Part shown: piece by piece, positions 45,401-53,157 of the stretch
Numbering within the stretch: the stretch's first letter is position 1
How the letters are laid out: every line of letters starts with the position of its first letter
Assembly (NCBI RefSeq): GCF_007995245.1
Contig: NZ_VCBA01000008.1
Location: 125,940 to 189,939, forward strand
Reading direction: 5' to 3'
DNA: 64,000 nt
From: Tateyamaria sp. syn59
GTDB lineage: Bacteria; Pseudomonadota; Alphaproteobacteria; Rhodobacterales; Rhodobacteraceae
Position numbers and translations under genes: made by a program
Notes under the pieces: model-generated
The model's database searches: none
Told to the model about the DNA's origin: nothing
Seen by the model: the letters and a program-made list of their open reading frames with translations, nothing else

Positions 45401-47013
45401 ACTTGGGAAAAGTTCTGGCGGAAGAAATGCGACAGCGGCCGGTACTTCTTCGACAACACGGCAGAGGGCGTATCGTCCCCCATCGACGCCAATGCCTCTT
45501 TCCCATCCTCGGCCATCGGGGCCAGAATGTTCTCCAACTCCTCGATGGAATAGCCAGCAGCAATCTGACGACGCCGCAACGCCTCGCCATCAAACATCGC
45601 CTTCTCGGTCACGCCGGACAGCTCACCCTCAAGATCGGTGATCTTGCCCACCCAATCGCCAAAGGGCTGCGAGGCGGCCAACTGATCCTTGATGTCCGTG
45701 TCGTGAAACAGCTTGCCCTCGACCATATCAACAGCCAGCAACTGACCCGGACCCAGCGCGCCCTTCTCGACCACATTGGACTCTTCCAGCGGGACCATCC
45801 CGGTCTCAGACCCGGCAATGACCATCCCGTCGCGGGTCACAACATAACGCATGGGGCGCAGACCATTCCGGTCCAAACCGGCACAGACCCAACGGCCATC
45901 GGTCATCGCCAATGCGGCTGGACCGTCCCAAGGCTCCATCACCGAGTTGCAATAAGAGTACATGTCCCGCCACGCCTGCGGCAGCTCAATCGCCTGCTTC
46001 GACCACGACTCGGGCACCAGCATCGTCTTGGCCATCGGTGCATTGCGGCCCGCACGCACCAGCACCTCAAATACGGCATCCAACGCGGCGCTGTCCGACG
46101 ACCCGTTCGCTACGATCGGCTTGATGTCCTCCGCCATATCGCCAAACGCACCCGAAGCCATCCGAATCTCGTGCGACTTCATCCAGTTCAGATTGCCCTT
46201 CAGCGTGTTGATCTCACCGTTATGGGCCAGCATCCGGAACGGCTGCGCCAGCCACCACTGGGGGAAGGTGTTGGTCGAATACCGCTGGTGGTAGATGGCA
46301 AATGCACTCTCGAACCGCTCGTCCAGCAGGTCGGGATAAAACTCCGCCACCTGCTCGGCCAGCATCATGCCCTTGTAAATAATCGACCGGCAGGACAGCG
46401 ACGCGATATAGAGTTGCGGCACCTGCGCGGCAGCTGCGGCCTTCTCGATCCGACGGCGAATGACGTACAGCTCACGCTCAAAAGTCTCTTCATCCACACC
46501 CTTAGAATTGCTAATCAAAATCTGCTCAATCTCGGGACGGGTCGCGTTCGCCTTCTCCCCCAGACACTCAATGTTCACGGGCACATGGCGCCAGCCATAG
46601 ATGTAGTATCCCATGCGCAGCACTTCGGTTTCCACGATGGTCCGGCAGGTTTCCTGCGCGCCAAAGTCGGTGCGGGGCAGAAACACCTGGCCCACTGCGA
46701 CCATCTGATCACGGTTCGGCGTGTGGCCGGTGCGCTCGATCTGGTCATAGAAAAACTCGACCGGGATCTGCACATGAATGCCCGCGCCGTCGCCGGTCTT
46801 GCCATCCGCATCCACAGCACCCCGGTGCCAGATGGCCTTCAGCGCTTTGATCCCGTTCTCGACAACAGCCCGGCTTTTCGACCCGTCCACGGACACAACA
46901 AGACCCACGCCGCAGGACGAATGCTCTTCGGCCTCGGAATAGAGACCGTTTTCGGCCATAAACGTGCGCTTGGCTTCCTCGCGGCGAACCCAGTCAGCAT
47001 CATATTTGGTCAT
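42484..47013 (-). CDS. gltB: glutamate synthase (NADPH) large subunit
   Basis: A 1509-residue enzyme producing glutamate from glutamine and 2-oxoglutarate. The amidotransferase domain has the N-terminal nucleophile Cys after a short propeptide in EEHSSCGVGLVVS. The FMN and 2-oxoglutarate domain includes SGHNGGTGASPATSIKYAGLP, and the 3Fe-4S ligands are in CIMVRQCQSNTCPVGVC. A GXGXG beta-helix region (GCGSNGCEYMTGG) closes it. ATG at 47013 overlaps the stop of the preceding unknown gene. The small subunit is upstream on the same strand. Confidence 0.97.
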   Translation of the reverse strand: MTKYDADWVRREEAKRTFMAENGLYSEAEEHSSCGVGLVVSVDGSKSRAVVENGIKALKAIWHRGAVDADGKTGDGAGIHVQIPVEFFYDQIERTGHTPNRDQMVAVGQVFLPRTDFGAQETCRTIVETEVLRMGYYIYGWRHVPVNIECLGEKANATRPEIEQILISNSKGVDEETFERELYVIRRRIEKAAAAAQVPQLYIASLSCRSIIYKGMMLAEQVAEFYPDLLDERFESAFAIYHQRYSTNTFPQWWLAQPFRMLAHNGEINTLKGNLNWMKSHEIRMASGAFGDMAEDIKPIVANGSSDSAALDAVFEVLVRAGRNAPMAKTMLVPESWSKQAIELPQAWRDMYSYCNSVMEPWDGPAALAMTDGRWVCAGLDRNGLRPMRYVVTRDGMVIAGSETGMVPLEESNVVEKGALGPGQLLAVDMVEGKLFHDTDIKDQLAASQPFGDWVGKITDLEGELSGVTEKAMFDGEALRRRQIAAGYSIEELENILAPMAEDGKEALASMGDDTPSAVLSKKYRPLSHFFRQNFSQVTNPPIDSLREYRVMSLKTRFGNLKNVLDESSAQTEIITLDSPFVGNAQWDKLVSHFNADLVEIDCTFEPGQGALSAALMRVRAEAEDAVRSGAGHIVLTDQHSGADKVAMPMILATSAVHSHLTRNGLRTFCSLNVRSAECIDPHYFAVLIGCGATVVNAYLAEDSLADRIDRGLLDGTLTEAVARYRNAIDQGLLKIMAKMGISVVSSYRGGLNFEAVGLSRAMVAEYFPGMTSRISGIGVTGIQAKAEEVHAAGWTGTNVLPIGGFYKARKSGETHAWEATSMHMMQMACNRASFELWKQYSAKMRSQPPIHLRDLMDIKPLGKPVPLEEVESITSIRKRFVTPGMSLGALSPEAHKTLNVAMNRIGAKSDSGEGGEDPAHFHPEPNGDNPSAKIKQVASGRFGVTAEYLNQCEELEIKVAQGAKPGEGGQLPGMKVTDLIARLRHSTKGVTLISPPPHHDIYSIEDLAQLIYDLKQINPRCKVTVKLVASSGVGTIAAGVAKAKADVILISGHNGGTGASPATSIKYAGLPWEMGLTEAHQVLSMNNLRDRVTLRTDGGLRTGRDIVMAAMLGAEEYGIGTAALIAMGCIMVRQCQSNTCPVGVCTQDESLRAKFTGNADKVVNLITFYAQEVRELLAQIGARSLDEVIGRADLLAQVSRGSAHLDDLDLNPMLITVDGAAEIVYNRDKDRNAVPDTLDAQIVRDAARFLEDGEKMQLQYAIQNTHRTVGTRTSSHIVRKFGMRNSLQPDHLTVKLTGSAGQSLGAFAAPGLKLEVSGDANDYVAKGLSGGTVVVRPPMASPIVAADNTIIGNTVLYGATDGYLFAAGRAGERFAVRNSGAKVVIEGCGSNGCEYMTGGVAVILGEIGANFGAGMTGGMAYLYDPDGKAEALMNLETLVTCPVTVDHWKAQLEGLLERHLEETGSAKAADILQHWDTEQHNFLQVCPKEMLDKLEHPISLEDAAIPAE

Positions 47014-47714
47014 TGGTCGGTTCCTTTCGTCGGGCTTGCGTAACGCGCCAGCGTCGGCTCGCATTCGTATAGGGGTGTCGTGGCGAAAAATCCGGGCTCA
47101 CCCGGATAGATGAAGTCGACGGGGGACAGGTCCCACTCCTCGATCGCGCCATCGCGGTTGATCCGGTACGTACCGGAGATGAAGTGGCGCAAGCGGGGCA
47201 GAACATATTCTGTACCCGTCATCGTGAAATCACCTTCTTTGGTGCTTTCACGACGCATGGAAAACTCGGTCTGAAGCAGCGTCTCACCGTCGATGACGAC
47301 ATCCTCGGACACGATCCGGTCATAGCCGACAAAGCGTTGCACATCATCCTGCCCGCGCTGCTGGAAGTCGTAGGAATCGGTCCCCGTCTCCATCAGCTCG
47401 GTCAGGTTCAACGGATCATCCGAGGGCTGCACCAGCACATAACGTTGCGTCGGGAAAAGGTCATAGCTTTCCAGCCACTGCGTTTCCCGGTCGACCTTGC
47501 CCATGTAGCGGGGGCCGTATTCATCAAAGGTGATGTTCCACCGCTCGCCCGCCGTGTCGGCAGCGCAATTGTAAATATGCGTAACCTCGCAACTGCGCTG
47601 CTGAATCGTCAGATCACCCACACAGCCCGGCGGCGGGGTGAACACAAGCGGATCATCCTGCGCCTGCACGTCACCCGCGATCAGCACGGCAGTTATGATG
47701 GCAAGGCGGCTCAT
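47010..47714 (-). CDS. exported protein of unknown function inside the glt cluster
   Basis: A 234-residue protein with a signal peptide (MSRLAIITAVLIAGDVQAQ). The mature part is rich in aromatic and acidic residues (GERWNITFDEYGPRYMG, YVLPRLRHFISGTYRINRDG) and has four Cys. No family is recognised. It overlaps the GFA gene start by 4 nt and gltB by 4 nt, so it is probably co-translated with them. A periplasmic protein inside a glt operon is unusual. Confidence 0.8.
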   Translation of the reverse strand: MSRLAIITAVLIAGDVQAQDDPLVFTPPPGCVGDLTIQQRSCEVTHIYNCAADTAGERWNITFDEYGPRYMGKVDRETQWLESYDLFPTQRYVLVQPSDDPLNLTELMETGTDSYDFQQRGQDDVQRFVGYDRIVSEDVVIDGETLLQTEFSMRRESTKEGDFTMTGTEYVLPRLRHFISGTYRINRDGAIEEWDLSPVDFIYPGEPGFFATTPLYECEPTLARYASPTKGTDQ

Positions 47715-48148
47715 ATCGTGGCCACATCCGGGTTCAGCGCGACAACCTCGGCGCGGGTCAGCCGCTTTTGACCGTTGTCTTTCAAGCAGATGCCATCCGG
47801 CACGTGATCAACAAAGATCTCGTGGGTCAAGATGAAGCCATCTGGATCATCAAACAGGCCAATCGGCAGGTCCGTCCCGCCAAACCACTCGCCCTCTTTG
47901 GTCTGGCGAAAATACAAGGCGCTGCCACACTCCCGGCACCACGCCCGCTCAGCCCAATCACTGGTTTGACGAATCGCGATATGCTCAGTTCCGCTCCAAG
48001 TCAGGTCATCAGTCTTTACGCTAACCTCGAACAAGGCCGATCCGGTCCAACGGCGGCAGGACGGACAATGACAGATGCCAAAAGTGGACGGCACGTTGCG
48101 CGCGACAAAGCGCACGGCTCCGCACAAGCATCCTCCTTTCTTCTCCAT
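47711..48148 (-). CDS. GFA family protein (glutathione-dependent formaldehyde-activating enzyme-like)
   Basis: A 145-residue zinc-binding protein. The GFA Cys pattern is complete: GGCLCGAVRF, CHCPSCRRWTGSA and CRECGSALYF. The family name comes from glutathione-dependent formaldehyde-activating enzyme, but most members have unknown activity. ATG at 48148 is chosen over a non-standard upstream codon. It lies about 100 bp downstream of gltD and overlaps the following gene by 4 nt. Confidence 0.92.
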   Translation of the reverse strand: MEKKGGCLCGAVRFVARNVPSTFGICHCPSCRRWTGSALFEVSVKTDDLTWSGTEHIAIRQTSDWAERAWCRECGSALYFRQTKEGEWFGGTDLPIGLFDDPDGFILTHEIFVDHVPDGICLKDNGQKRLTRAEVVALNPDVATI

Positions 48149-48251
48149 CACGCTCTCCAATATCTGTCAGCCGTGCTGACCCACTCACAATCGTTGTCTG
48201 ACACAGCGGTGCACGGTCTGTGCACACTTGGTGTACCGCCGATTTCGGGGC

Positions 48252-49691
48252 TTATTCGGCCGCCATCACCGTTTCGCCAGCGGAGAATTTCTCCAGAATG
48301 GCCTCGGCGCAATCACGGCCATCGCGAATAGCCCACACCACCAGCGACGCACCGCGCACGATGTCACCCACCGCATAGACCCCGTCGACCGCCGTCTTTC
48401 CGGTAGTGAACTCGGCCTTGATCGTGCCCCAACGGGTCACGTCCAGATCATCGGTGTCCCACAGCTTGGGCAGATCTTCGGGCTCAAAGCCCAGCGCCTT
48501 GATGACGAGATCGGCGTCCTCGACATAGTCAGCACCCTCGATCACCTCCGGCGCTTGGCGACCAGTCGCATCGGGCGCGCCCAAGCGCATCTTCTGCACC
48601 ATAACGCCAGCCACGCTGTCGCCATCGGTGGTGAACCCTTTGGGTGCGCTCAACCACTCGAACACCACGCCTTCTTCCTCGGCGTTCTGCACCTCGCGTT
48701 GCGAACCCGGCATGTTGGCGCGGTCCCGGCGGTACAGGCACTTGACCGACGTCGCACCCTGCCGGATCGACGTCCGCACACAGTCCATCGCCGTGTCGCC
48801 GCCGCCGATGACAACGACCCGCTTGCCTTCGGCACTCAGGCGACCACTGTCGAAGTCTGCGACTTCATCACCAAAACTCTTGCGGTTGGACGCAGTCAGG
48901 AAATCAATCGCCTTTTCGATCCCGGCCACATCTCCGTTAGGCATTGAAAGATCACGGCTTTTATAGACGCCCGTTGCGATGATCACTGCGTCATGCTCGG
49001 CCCGGATAGAAGCAAAGATGTCTGCATCCACATCGCAGTTCAGCACGAATTTCACACCACCCTGCTCAAGTTGGTCGTTGCGGCGCATGACCACGTCCTT
49101 CTCCAGCTTGAAGCCGGGTATGCCATAGGTCATCAACCCGCCCGCGCGATCATAGCGGTCATAGACAGTGACCTGCACACCCGCACGGCGCAGCACGTCC
49201 GCAGCAGCCAGACCACCGGGACCTGCGCCGATGATGCCGACGCTTTCCGCGCGCTCCGCTACCGGGGCGATGGGCTGCACCCAGCCTTCTTCCCATGCGG
49301 TGTCGGTGATGTATTTCTCGACCGAGCCAATGGTGACAGTACCGTGGCCCGACTGTTCGATCACGCAATTGCCCTCGCACAGCCGGTCCTGCGGGCAGAT
49401 GCGACCGCAAATCTCGGGGAATGTGTTGGTCGCCTGGCTGACCTCATAGGCTTCGCGCAAACGCCCCTCTGCCGTCAGCTTCAGCCAGTCGGGGATGTTG
49501 TTGTGCAGCGGGCAATGCGACTGGCAATAGGGCACGCCACATTGCGAACAGCGGCTCGCCTGCTCCTTCGCCTTGGCATCGGCGTACTCGGCATAAATCT
49601 CGCGGAAATCTTCACGGCGTACATCCGCGTCACGCTTTTCAGGCATGTCGCGGTCGATTTTCACGAATTTTAGCATCGGTTGTTCGGCCAA
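48252..49691 (-). CDS. gltD: glutamate synthase small subunit
   Basis: A 479-residue flavoprotein that passes electrons from NADPH to the large subunit. The N-terminal part has iron-sulfur ligands in ASRCSQCGVPYCQSHCPLHNNIP and CGRICPQDRLCEGNC. FAD binding is GIIGAGPGGLAAADVLRRAG and NADPH binding is VVVIGGGDTAMDC. TTG at 49691 is chosen because GGAGGG precedes it by 8-9 nt and the product then begins like other GltD; ATG at 49676 is the alternative. First gene of the leftward glt cluster. Confidence 0.96.
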   Translation of the reverse strand: MAEQPMLKFVKIDRDMPEKRDADVRREDFREIYAEYADAKAKEQASRCSQCGVPYCQSHCPLHNNIPDWLKLTAEGRLREAYEVSQATNTFPEICGRICPQDRLCEGNCVIEQSGHGTVTIGSVEKYITDTAWEEGWVQPIAPVAERAESVGIIGAGPGGLAAADVLRRAGVQVTVYDRYDRAGGLMTYGIPGFKLEKDVVMRRNDQLEQGGVKFVLNCDVDADIFASIRAEHDAVIIATGVYKSRDLSMPNGDVAGIEKAIDFLTASNRKSFGDEVADFDSGRLSAEGKRVVVIGGGDTAMDCVRTSIRQGATSVKCLYRRDRANMPGSQREVQNAEEEGVVFEWLSAPKGFTTDGDSVAGVMVQKMRLGAPDATGRQAPEVIEGADYVEDADLVIKALGFEPEDLPKLWDTDDLDVTRWGTIKAEFTTGKTAVDGVYAVGDIVRGASLVVWAIRDGRDCAEAILEKFSAGETVMAAE

Positions 49692-49903
49692 GGCTTTCCC
49701 TCCAAAGTCAGTCCGCGCCGTTTATTGCATCTTGTAACGAATTAAAAGTCAGCATGTATGACATATTTTGCTTTTTCTGACACGCAAGTGGCGCGAAAAT
49801 GCCGCGCGGCAGCAAAATATATATCCGATTCGGACCTATATTCTTGCTTTACGTTCAGAATCAAAGGCTTGTAACGTGAGCGTATCACAATCTCGGACAT
49901 GAC

Positions 49904-50707
49904 ATGACTCTTTTTCAACTCCTGATAGTGGCAATCATTCAGGGCGTGACCGAGTTTCTGCCAGTTTCCTCGTCCGGCCACCTGATCTTGTTGCCGACAC
50001 TCACAGGCACACCAGATCAAGGGTTGGCAATTGATGTTGCCGTCCATGTCGGCACGTTGCTGGCCGTCATTCTCTACTTCTGGACCGACGTGCGCGTGGC
50101 CGCGCACGGCCTGACGCGCCTTGTTCAACGCAAGATCGACACCCAGGGCGCGTTCCTCGCCCTGTGCCTTGTCACTGCAACGATTCCCGCCCTGATCGTG
50201 GGCATCGCCATCAAGCTGACTGGGTTGGATGAGGCCATGCGCAGCGCCGCCGTCATTGGCTGGACCATGCTGATCTTCGGCCTCGTCCTCTACTGGGCCG
50301 ACACACGCGGCCCTACCGACCGAACGGCCGACCGTTGGACCATCAAACACGCCGGTCTGATGGGCCTTGCCCAATGCCTCGCCCTGATCCCCGGCACATC
50401 ACGTTCCGGAATCACGATCACGGCCGCGCGCGCACTAGGCTACGAACGCGAGGGCGCAGCCAAACTGTCGATGCTGATGTCGATCCCTGTCATCCTCGCC
50501 TCGGGCGCCGTGCTCAGTGTCGACGTGATCGGGCAAGCAAACTGGGCCGTGATGCGCGACGCAACCATCGCCGCCGCCTTCGCCTTCCTCGCAGCCCTAG
50601 GTGCGCTGGTTTTGATGATGCGCCTGCTAAAAAGTGTCAGCTTCACGCCGTACGTGATTTACCGCGTCATCCTCGGCATCGGCCTGCTGATCTGGGCCTA
50701 CAGCTAG
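49904..50707 (+). CDS. uppP: undecaprenyl-diphosphatase UppP (BacA)
   Basis: A 267-residue polytopic membrane enzyme recycling undecaprenyl pyrophosphate to the monophosphate carrier for cell-wall and EPS synthesis. The active-site motifs are GVTEFLPVSSSGHLIL and ALIPGTSRSGITI, with about seven hydrophobic helices. ATG at 49904 is the natural start. The upstream gap of about 200 bp to gltD is AT-rich. Its stop overlaps the stop of the convergent NDUFA9-like gene by 4 bp. Confidence 0.95.
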   Translation: MTLFQLLIVAIIQGVTEFLPVSSSGHLILLPTLTGTPDQGLAIDVAVHVGTLLAVILYFWTDVRVAAHGLTRLVQRKIDTQGAFLALCLVTATIPALIVGIAIKLTGLDEAMRSAAVIGWTMLIFGLVLYWADTRGPTDRTADRWTIKHAGLMGLAQCLALIPGTSRSGITITAARALGYEREGAAKLSMLMSIPVILASGAVLSVDVIGQANWAVMRDATIAAAFAFLAALGALVLMMRLLKSVSFTPYVIYRVILGIGLLIWAYS

Positions 50708-51684
50708 GTCCGCAGGTTCCTGGCGCTTTCCTTGATGGCGTCATACTGACCCGACGGGCGGAAGCGCCACAGATATTCCGGCAGCACCGACGACATCGCG
50801 ACCGGCTTGATGCCCAGCGCTTCAAAGCCCCGCGCATCATCGGCCACGACGTTGTCCTTGCGCAGGTTGCGCACCTGGTCGCGCGTGATCTGTGCCGGGA
50901 TCAGCCCCAGTGTCAGGGCATTCAGCGTGTCAAACCCAAAGCCCATAATCGACGCCAACCAAAAGGGGATGTTGACCACCGCCCGCCGGCGGCGGATCAC
51001 GTCCAACATGAGGTCCATCAGCGCGCGGAACGTGCAGACGTCAGGGCCGCCCAACTCGTACACACCCGCCTCGACCGACCCAACCAACGCCGTTTCCGCC
51101 GCCTTCGCGACATCATCGACATAGACCGGCTGAAAGCGGGTGCCGGCACCCACCACAGGCAGCACGGGGCCCAGACGGGACATGGAAGCAAAGCGGTTAA
51201 AGAATTGGTCTTCGGGCCCGAACACGATGGAGGGACGCAAAATCACCGCACCCGGCATATGTTCCAGTACAGCCGCCTCGCCCTCAGCCTTGGTGCGCGC
51301 GTAGTCGCTTTCGCTTTCTGCATCCGCGCCGATGGCGGACACTTGCACCATTTTTTCGATGCCCTGCTCCACCGCGATGCGGGCAATGCGCTCTGCACCT
51401 TCGGACTGGACTGAGGCAAAGGTGTTCTTGCCCTGCTTGGCCAGGATACCCACGCAGTTCACCACGGCGTCCGCACCTGTCATGACCTGCGCGACAGACG
51501 CATCATCACGGATGTTGCACAGAACCGGCTCAACCTGTCCCACAACGCCATAGGGTTTCACAAAGATTGCTTCGTTCGGGCGGCGTACGGCGACGCGCAC
51601 GCGCCACCCGGCCTTGGCCATGCGTCGGGCAATATACCGCCCGACAAAACCGGACCCACCATAGATCGTGACCAGCTTGGACAT
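50704..51684 (-). CDS. complex I NDUFA9-subunit-like NAD(P)-binding protein
   Basis: A 326-residue atypical SDR. The dinucleotide loop is TIYGGSGFVGRYIARRMAK, followed by VRRPNEAIFVKPYG and VNCVGILAKQGKNTF, the standard signature of the NDUFA9-like family in alphaproteobacteria. The conserved EKMVQVSAIGAD and GAVILRPSIVFGPEDQFFNRF follow. In mitochondria the homologue is a subunit of respiratory complex I; in bacteria it may assist assembly or quinone metabolism. ATG at 51684 fits. Confidence 0.92.
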   Translation of the reverse strand: MSKLVTIYGGSGFVGRYIARRMAKAGWRVRVAVRRPNEAIFVKPYGVVGQVEPVLCNIRDDASVAQVMTGADAVVNCVGILAKQGKNTFASVQSEGAERIARIAVEQGIEKMVQVSAIGADAESESDYARTKAEGEAAVLEHMPGAVILRPSIVFGPEDQFFNRFASMSRLGPVLPVVGAGTRFQPVYVDDVAKAAETALVGSVEAGVYELGGPDVCTFRALMDLMLDVIRRRRAVVNIPFWLASIMGFGFDTLNALTLGLIPAQITRDQVRNLRKDNVVADDARGFEALGIKPVAMSSVLPEYLWRFRPSGQYDAIKESARNLRT

Positions 51685-51770
51685 CGCTCGCTCCTCGCGC
51701 ACAGCTTCGCCCGGTGGTCTATCCCCGGCCCGGCCCACAGACAAGACGCCAATTTGGCGCGGGCCTTGTC

Positions 51771-51811
51771 CCTTTTCTCTGCTTCAAAAAATCCCCGCCA
51801 GAGGCTCCCGC
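51771..51811. repeat. G-rich intergenic repeat, copy 3
   Basis: CCTTTTCTCTGCTTCAAAAAATC followed by a GC-rich imperfect hairpin. Same orientation and similar sequence as copies at 7501 and 39881. It sits between the NDUFA9-like gene and tRNA-Leu. Confidence 0.55.
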
Positions 51812-51888
51812 ACTTTCAACGCGCCCGGACCCGAGAATCGGATTGACACCCCCTGTCCCCGCCCTTAAACGACGCTCCACCAACCCGT

Positions 51889-51975
51889 GCCCAGATGGCG
51901 GAATTGGTAGACGCGCTAGCTTCAGGTGCTAGTGTCCGTATGGACGTGGAGGTTCGAGTCCTCTTCTGGGCACCA
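51889..51975 (+). tRNA. tRNA-Leu(CAG)
   Basis: An 87-nt type II tRNA. GCCCAGA pairs with TCTGGGC, followed by discriminator A and an encoded CCA. The D loop has AATTGGTAGA, the anticodon stem is CTAGC/GCTAG and the 7-nt loop TTCAGGT gives anticodon CAG. A long variable arm and GTTCGAGTC T loop follow. Its 3' end is the likely integration point of the accessory region to the right, as base composition changes just after it. Confidence 0.96.
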
Positions 51976-52359
51976 AAAAACACTCTTTATCAGACACTTA
52001 CCTGAGAATATCGTAAAGCCTTCGTAACAGATCACCAAACCGTGCTGAGTGCACCTTCAATGCGCCCCCAGAATGCTCGTGGTCTGTTCTCTGAAACTTG
52101 TACGATGTCGATCGAGTCTCAAATACACAAACGACTCGCGAAGGGGCGATTGAACCGTGTTAGGAACTAGATCGGCCAAACGCGCGCTAGGGGGCATTTG
52201 TGATCGGACATAGAACCTTAGCTTTCAGATTCAGCTACAGATGCCCAGTTTTGAGCCAGCACACTAAGGTCTGTGTCGAGCGGATTGGGTCTGCATAGTT
52301 ATTGGTTCAAAAGACCTCACATCTTCAGAGCAATCAATTTCGAACGAGTGTAATTTCTA
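51976..52359. other. 384-bp AT-richer noncoding stretch after tRNA-Leu
   Basis: No ORF with a good ribosome site, no terminator and no repeat was recognised. It is visibly less GC-rich than the chromosome to the left. If the tRNA 3' end is an attachment core, this is the outermost prophage DNA. Confidence 0.45.
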
Positions 52360-52722
52360 TCACGGTTCCTCTGAGTTTTTCCCGCGGCGTTCGCTCAGCC
52401 CCCAAACACCATCATCGCCGCGATGGCCGGTGGAAAGATAGATCTTTGGCGATCTGGAGCACAAATCGCGCACCCGTTCTTCCGTCAGATTTGTCCAACT
52501 GGCTATAGCCTTTGTAGTTCTGAGATCATGCACTGCCTCAGGTGAGGGTCTTGTGGTGTCACTAAGCCAGCGCCAAATACGTCGCGTATCGCGGCAATCC
52601 CTCACCTGTTGTGCCAACCACAAGATGCAAGCCGCTCCTATAGCCGCCCCAAGGCCACCAGCTGCTCCAACCAATATGGCAGTTAACACATTCGTTCCCT
52701 GTGTGACCGAAGATACGTCCAT
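52360..52722 (-). CDS. small membrane protein of unknown function in accessory region
   Basis: A 120-residue protein. One N-terminal membrane segment (NVLTAILVGAAGGLGAAIGAACILWLA) is followed by a basic cytosolic part with DTRRIWRWLSDTTRPSPEAVHDLRTTKAIASW and LTEERVRDLCSRSPKI, which looks like a short helix-turn-helix or winged-helix segment. ATG at 52722 (or GTG at 52725). It is the last ORF of a run of very small ORFs on this strand. No family is recognised. Confidence 0.6.
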   Translation of the reverse strand: MDVSSVTQGTNVLTAILVGAAGGLGAAIGAACILWLAQQVRDCRDTRRIWRWLSDTTRPSPEAVHDLRTTKAIASWTNLTEERVRDLCSRSPKIYLSTGHRGDDGVWGLSERRGKNSEEP

Positions 52723-52735
52723 CACGTAAGCCTGT

Positions 52736-52786
52736 TCAATCCAGCAGCTCGAACATCGCCAGTGAGTATTGCAGTACGTCAGCCAT
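52736..52786 (-). CDS. candidate 16-aa micro-ORF
   Basis: ATG at 52786 encodes MADVLQYSLAMFELLD and stops 13 bp before the 120-aa gene. A purine-rich AAGGGC lies about 6 nt upstream of its start. Its end (SLAMFELLD) resembles that of the 28-aa ORF at 52911 (NLAFFELEN). Could be a leader peptide. Too short to be sure. Confidence 0.3.
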   Translation of the reverse strand: MADVLQYSLAMFELLD

Positions 52787-52811
52787 CGTTTTTGCCCTTT
52801 TCTCCTTCTTG

Positions 52812-52910
52812 TTACATGAAGTGTTCTGACATATTCATCACCACGTTGTCAGCGACGTTATACAGAAGGACGCCGACAAAGACAGCCAGCACAGTTTTCC
52901 AGAACCCCAT
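52812..52910 (-). CDS. candidate 32-aa single-TM micro-protein
   Basis: ATG at 52910 opens MGFWKTVLAVFVGVLLYNVA and continues to DNVVMNMSEHFM. GGAG sits 6 nt before the ATG, an excellent ribosome site. A basic residue, a 15-residue hydrophobic helix and a polar tail make it look like a real small membrane protein. It starts directly at the stop of the next upstream micro-ORF (TAGATG). Confidence 0.5.
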   Translation of the reverse strand: MGFWKTVLAVFVGVLLYNVADNVVMNMSEHFM

Positions 52911-52997
52911 CTAGTTCTCCAATTCGAAAAACGCCAAGTTAGCATGGGTGGCTGCAAGAGCGCAGGTCATTGCTTCCATGTACGTTAAGGCTAGCAT
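52911..52997 (-). CDS. candidate 28-aa micro-ORF
   Basis: ATG at 52997 encodes 28 residues beginning MLALTYMEAMTCALAATHAN and ending NLAFFELEN, with its TAG stop abutting the ATG of the 32-aa ORF. No strong ribosome site is visible, so this may instead be leader sequence. Reported because of the tight spacing with the following ORFs. Confidence 0.28.
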   Translation of the reverse strand: MLALTYMEAMTCALAATHANLAFFELEN

Positions 52998-53157
52998 CTG
53001 AAATGCGACGCAATTGGTGAAGAAATCCTTACGTGATCAAACTGACACTGTTTGATAGCACTTGCGTAACCACGAACGGGACAAAACTGCCGCTCGCATT
53101 TGATAAATCAATGACCGCATCCAGACCGAAGCTGCCTACGGTTCCATCGCTTAGACT

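Noticed and set aside
42523-47043. Long open frames on the plus strand (502 and 546 codons) opposite gltB
   Set aside because: They lie wholly inside gltB, lack motifs and arise from the high-GC codon pattern on the opposite strand.
51889-51975. Core attachment site at the tRNA-Leu 3' end
   Set aside because: The second copy would lie outside the window, so it cannot be shown; reported only as inference.
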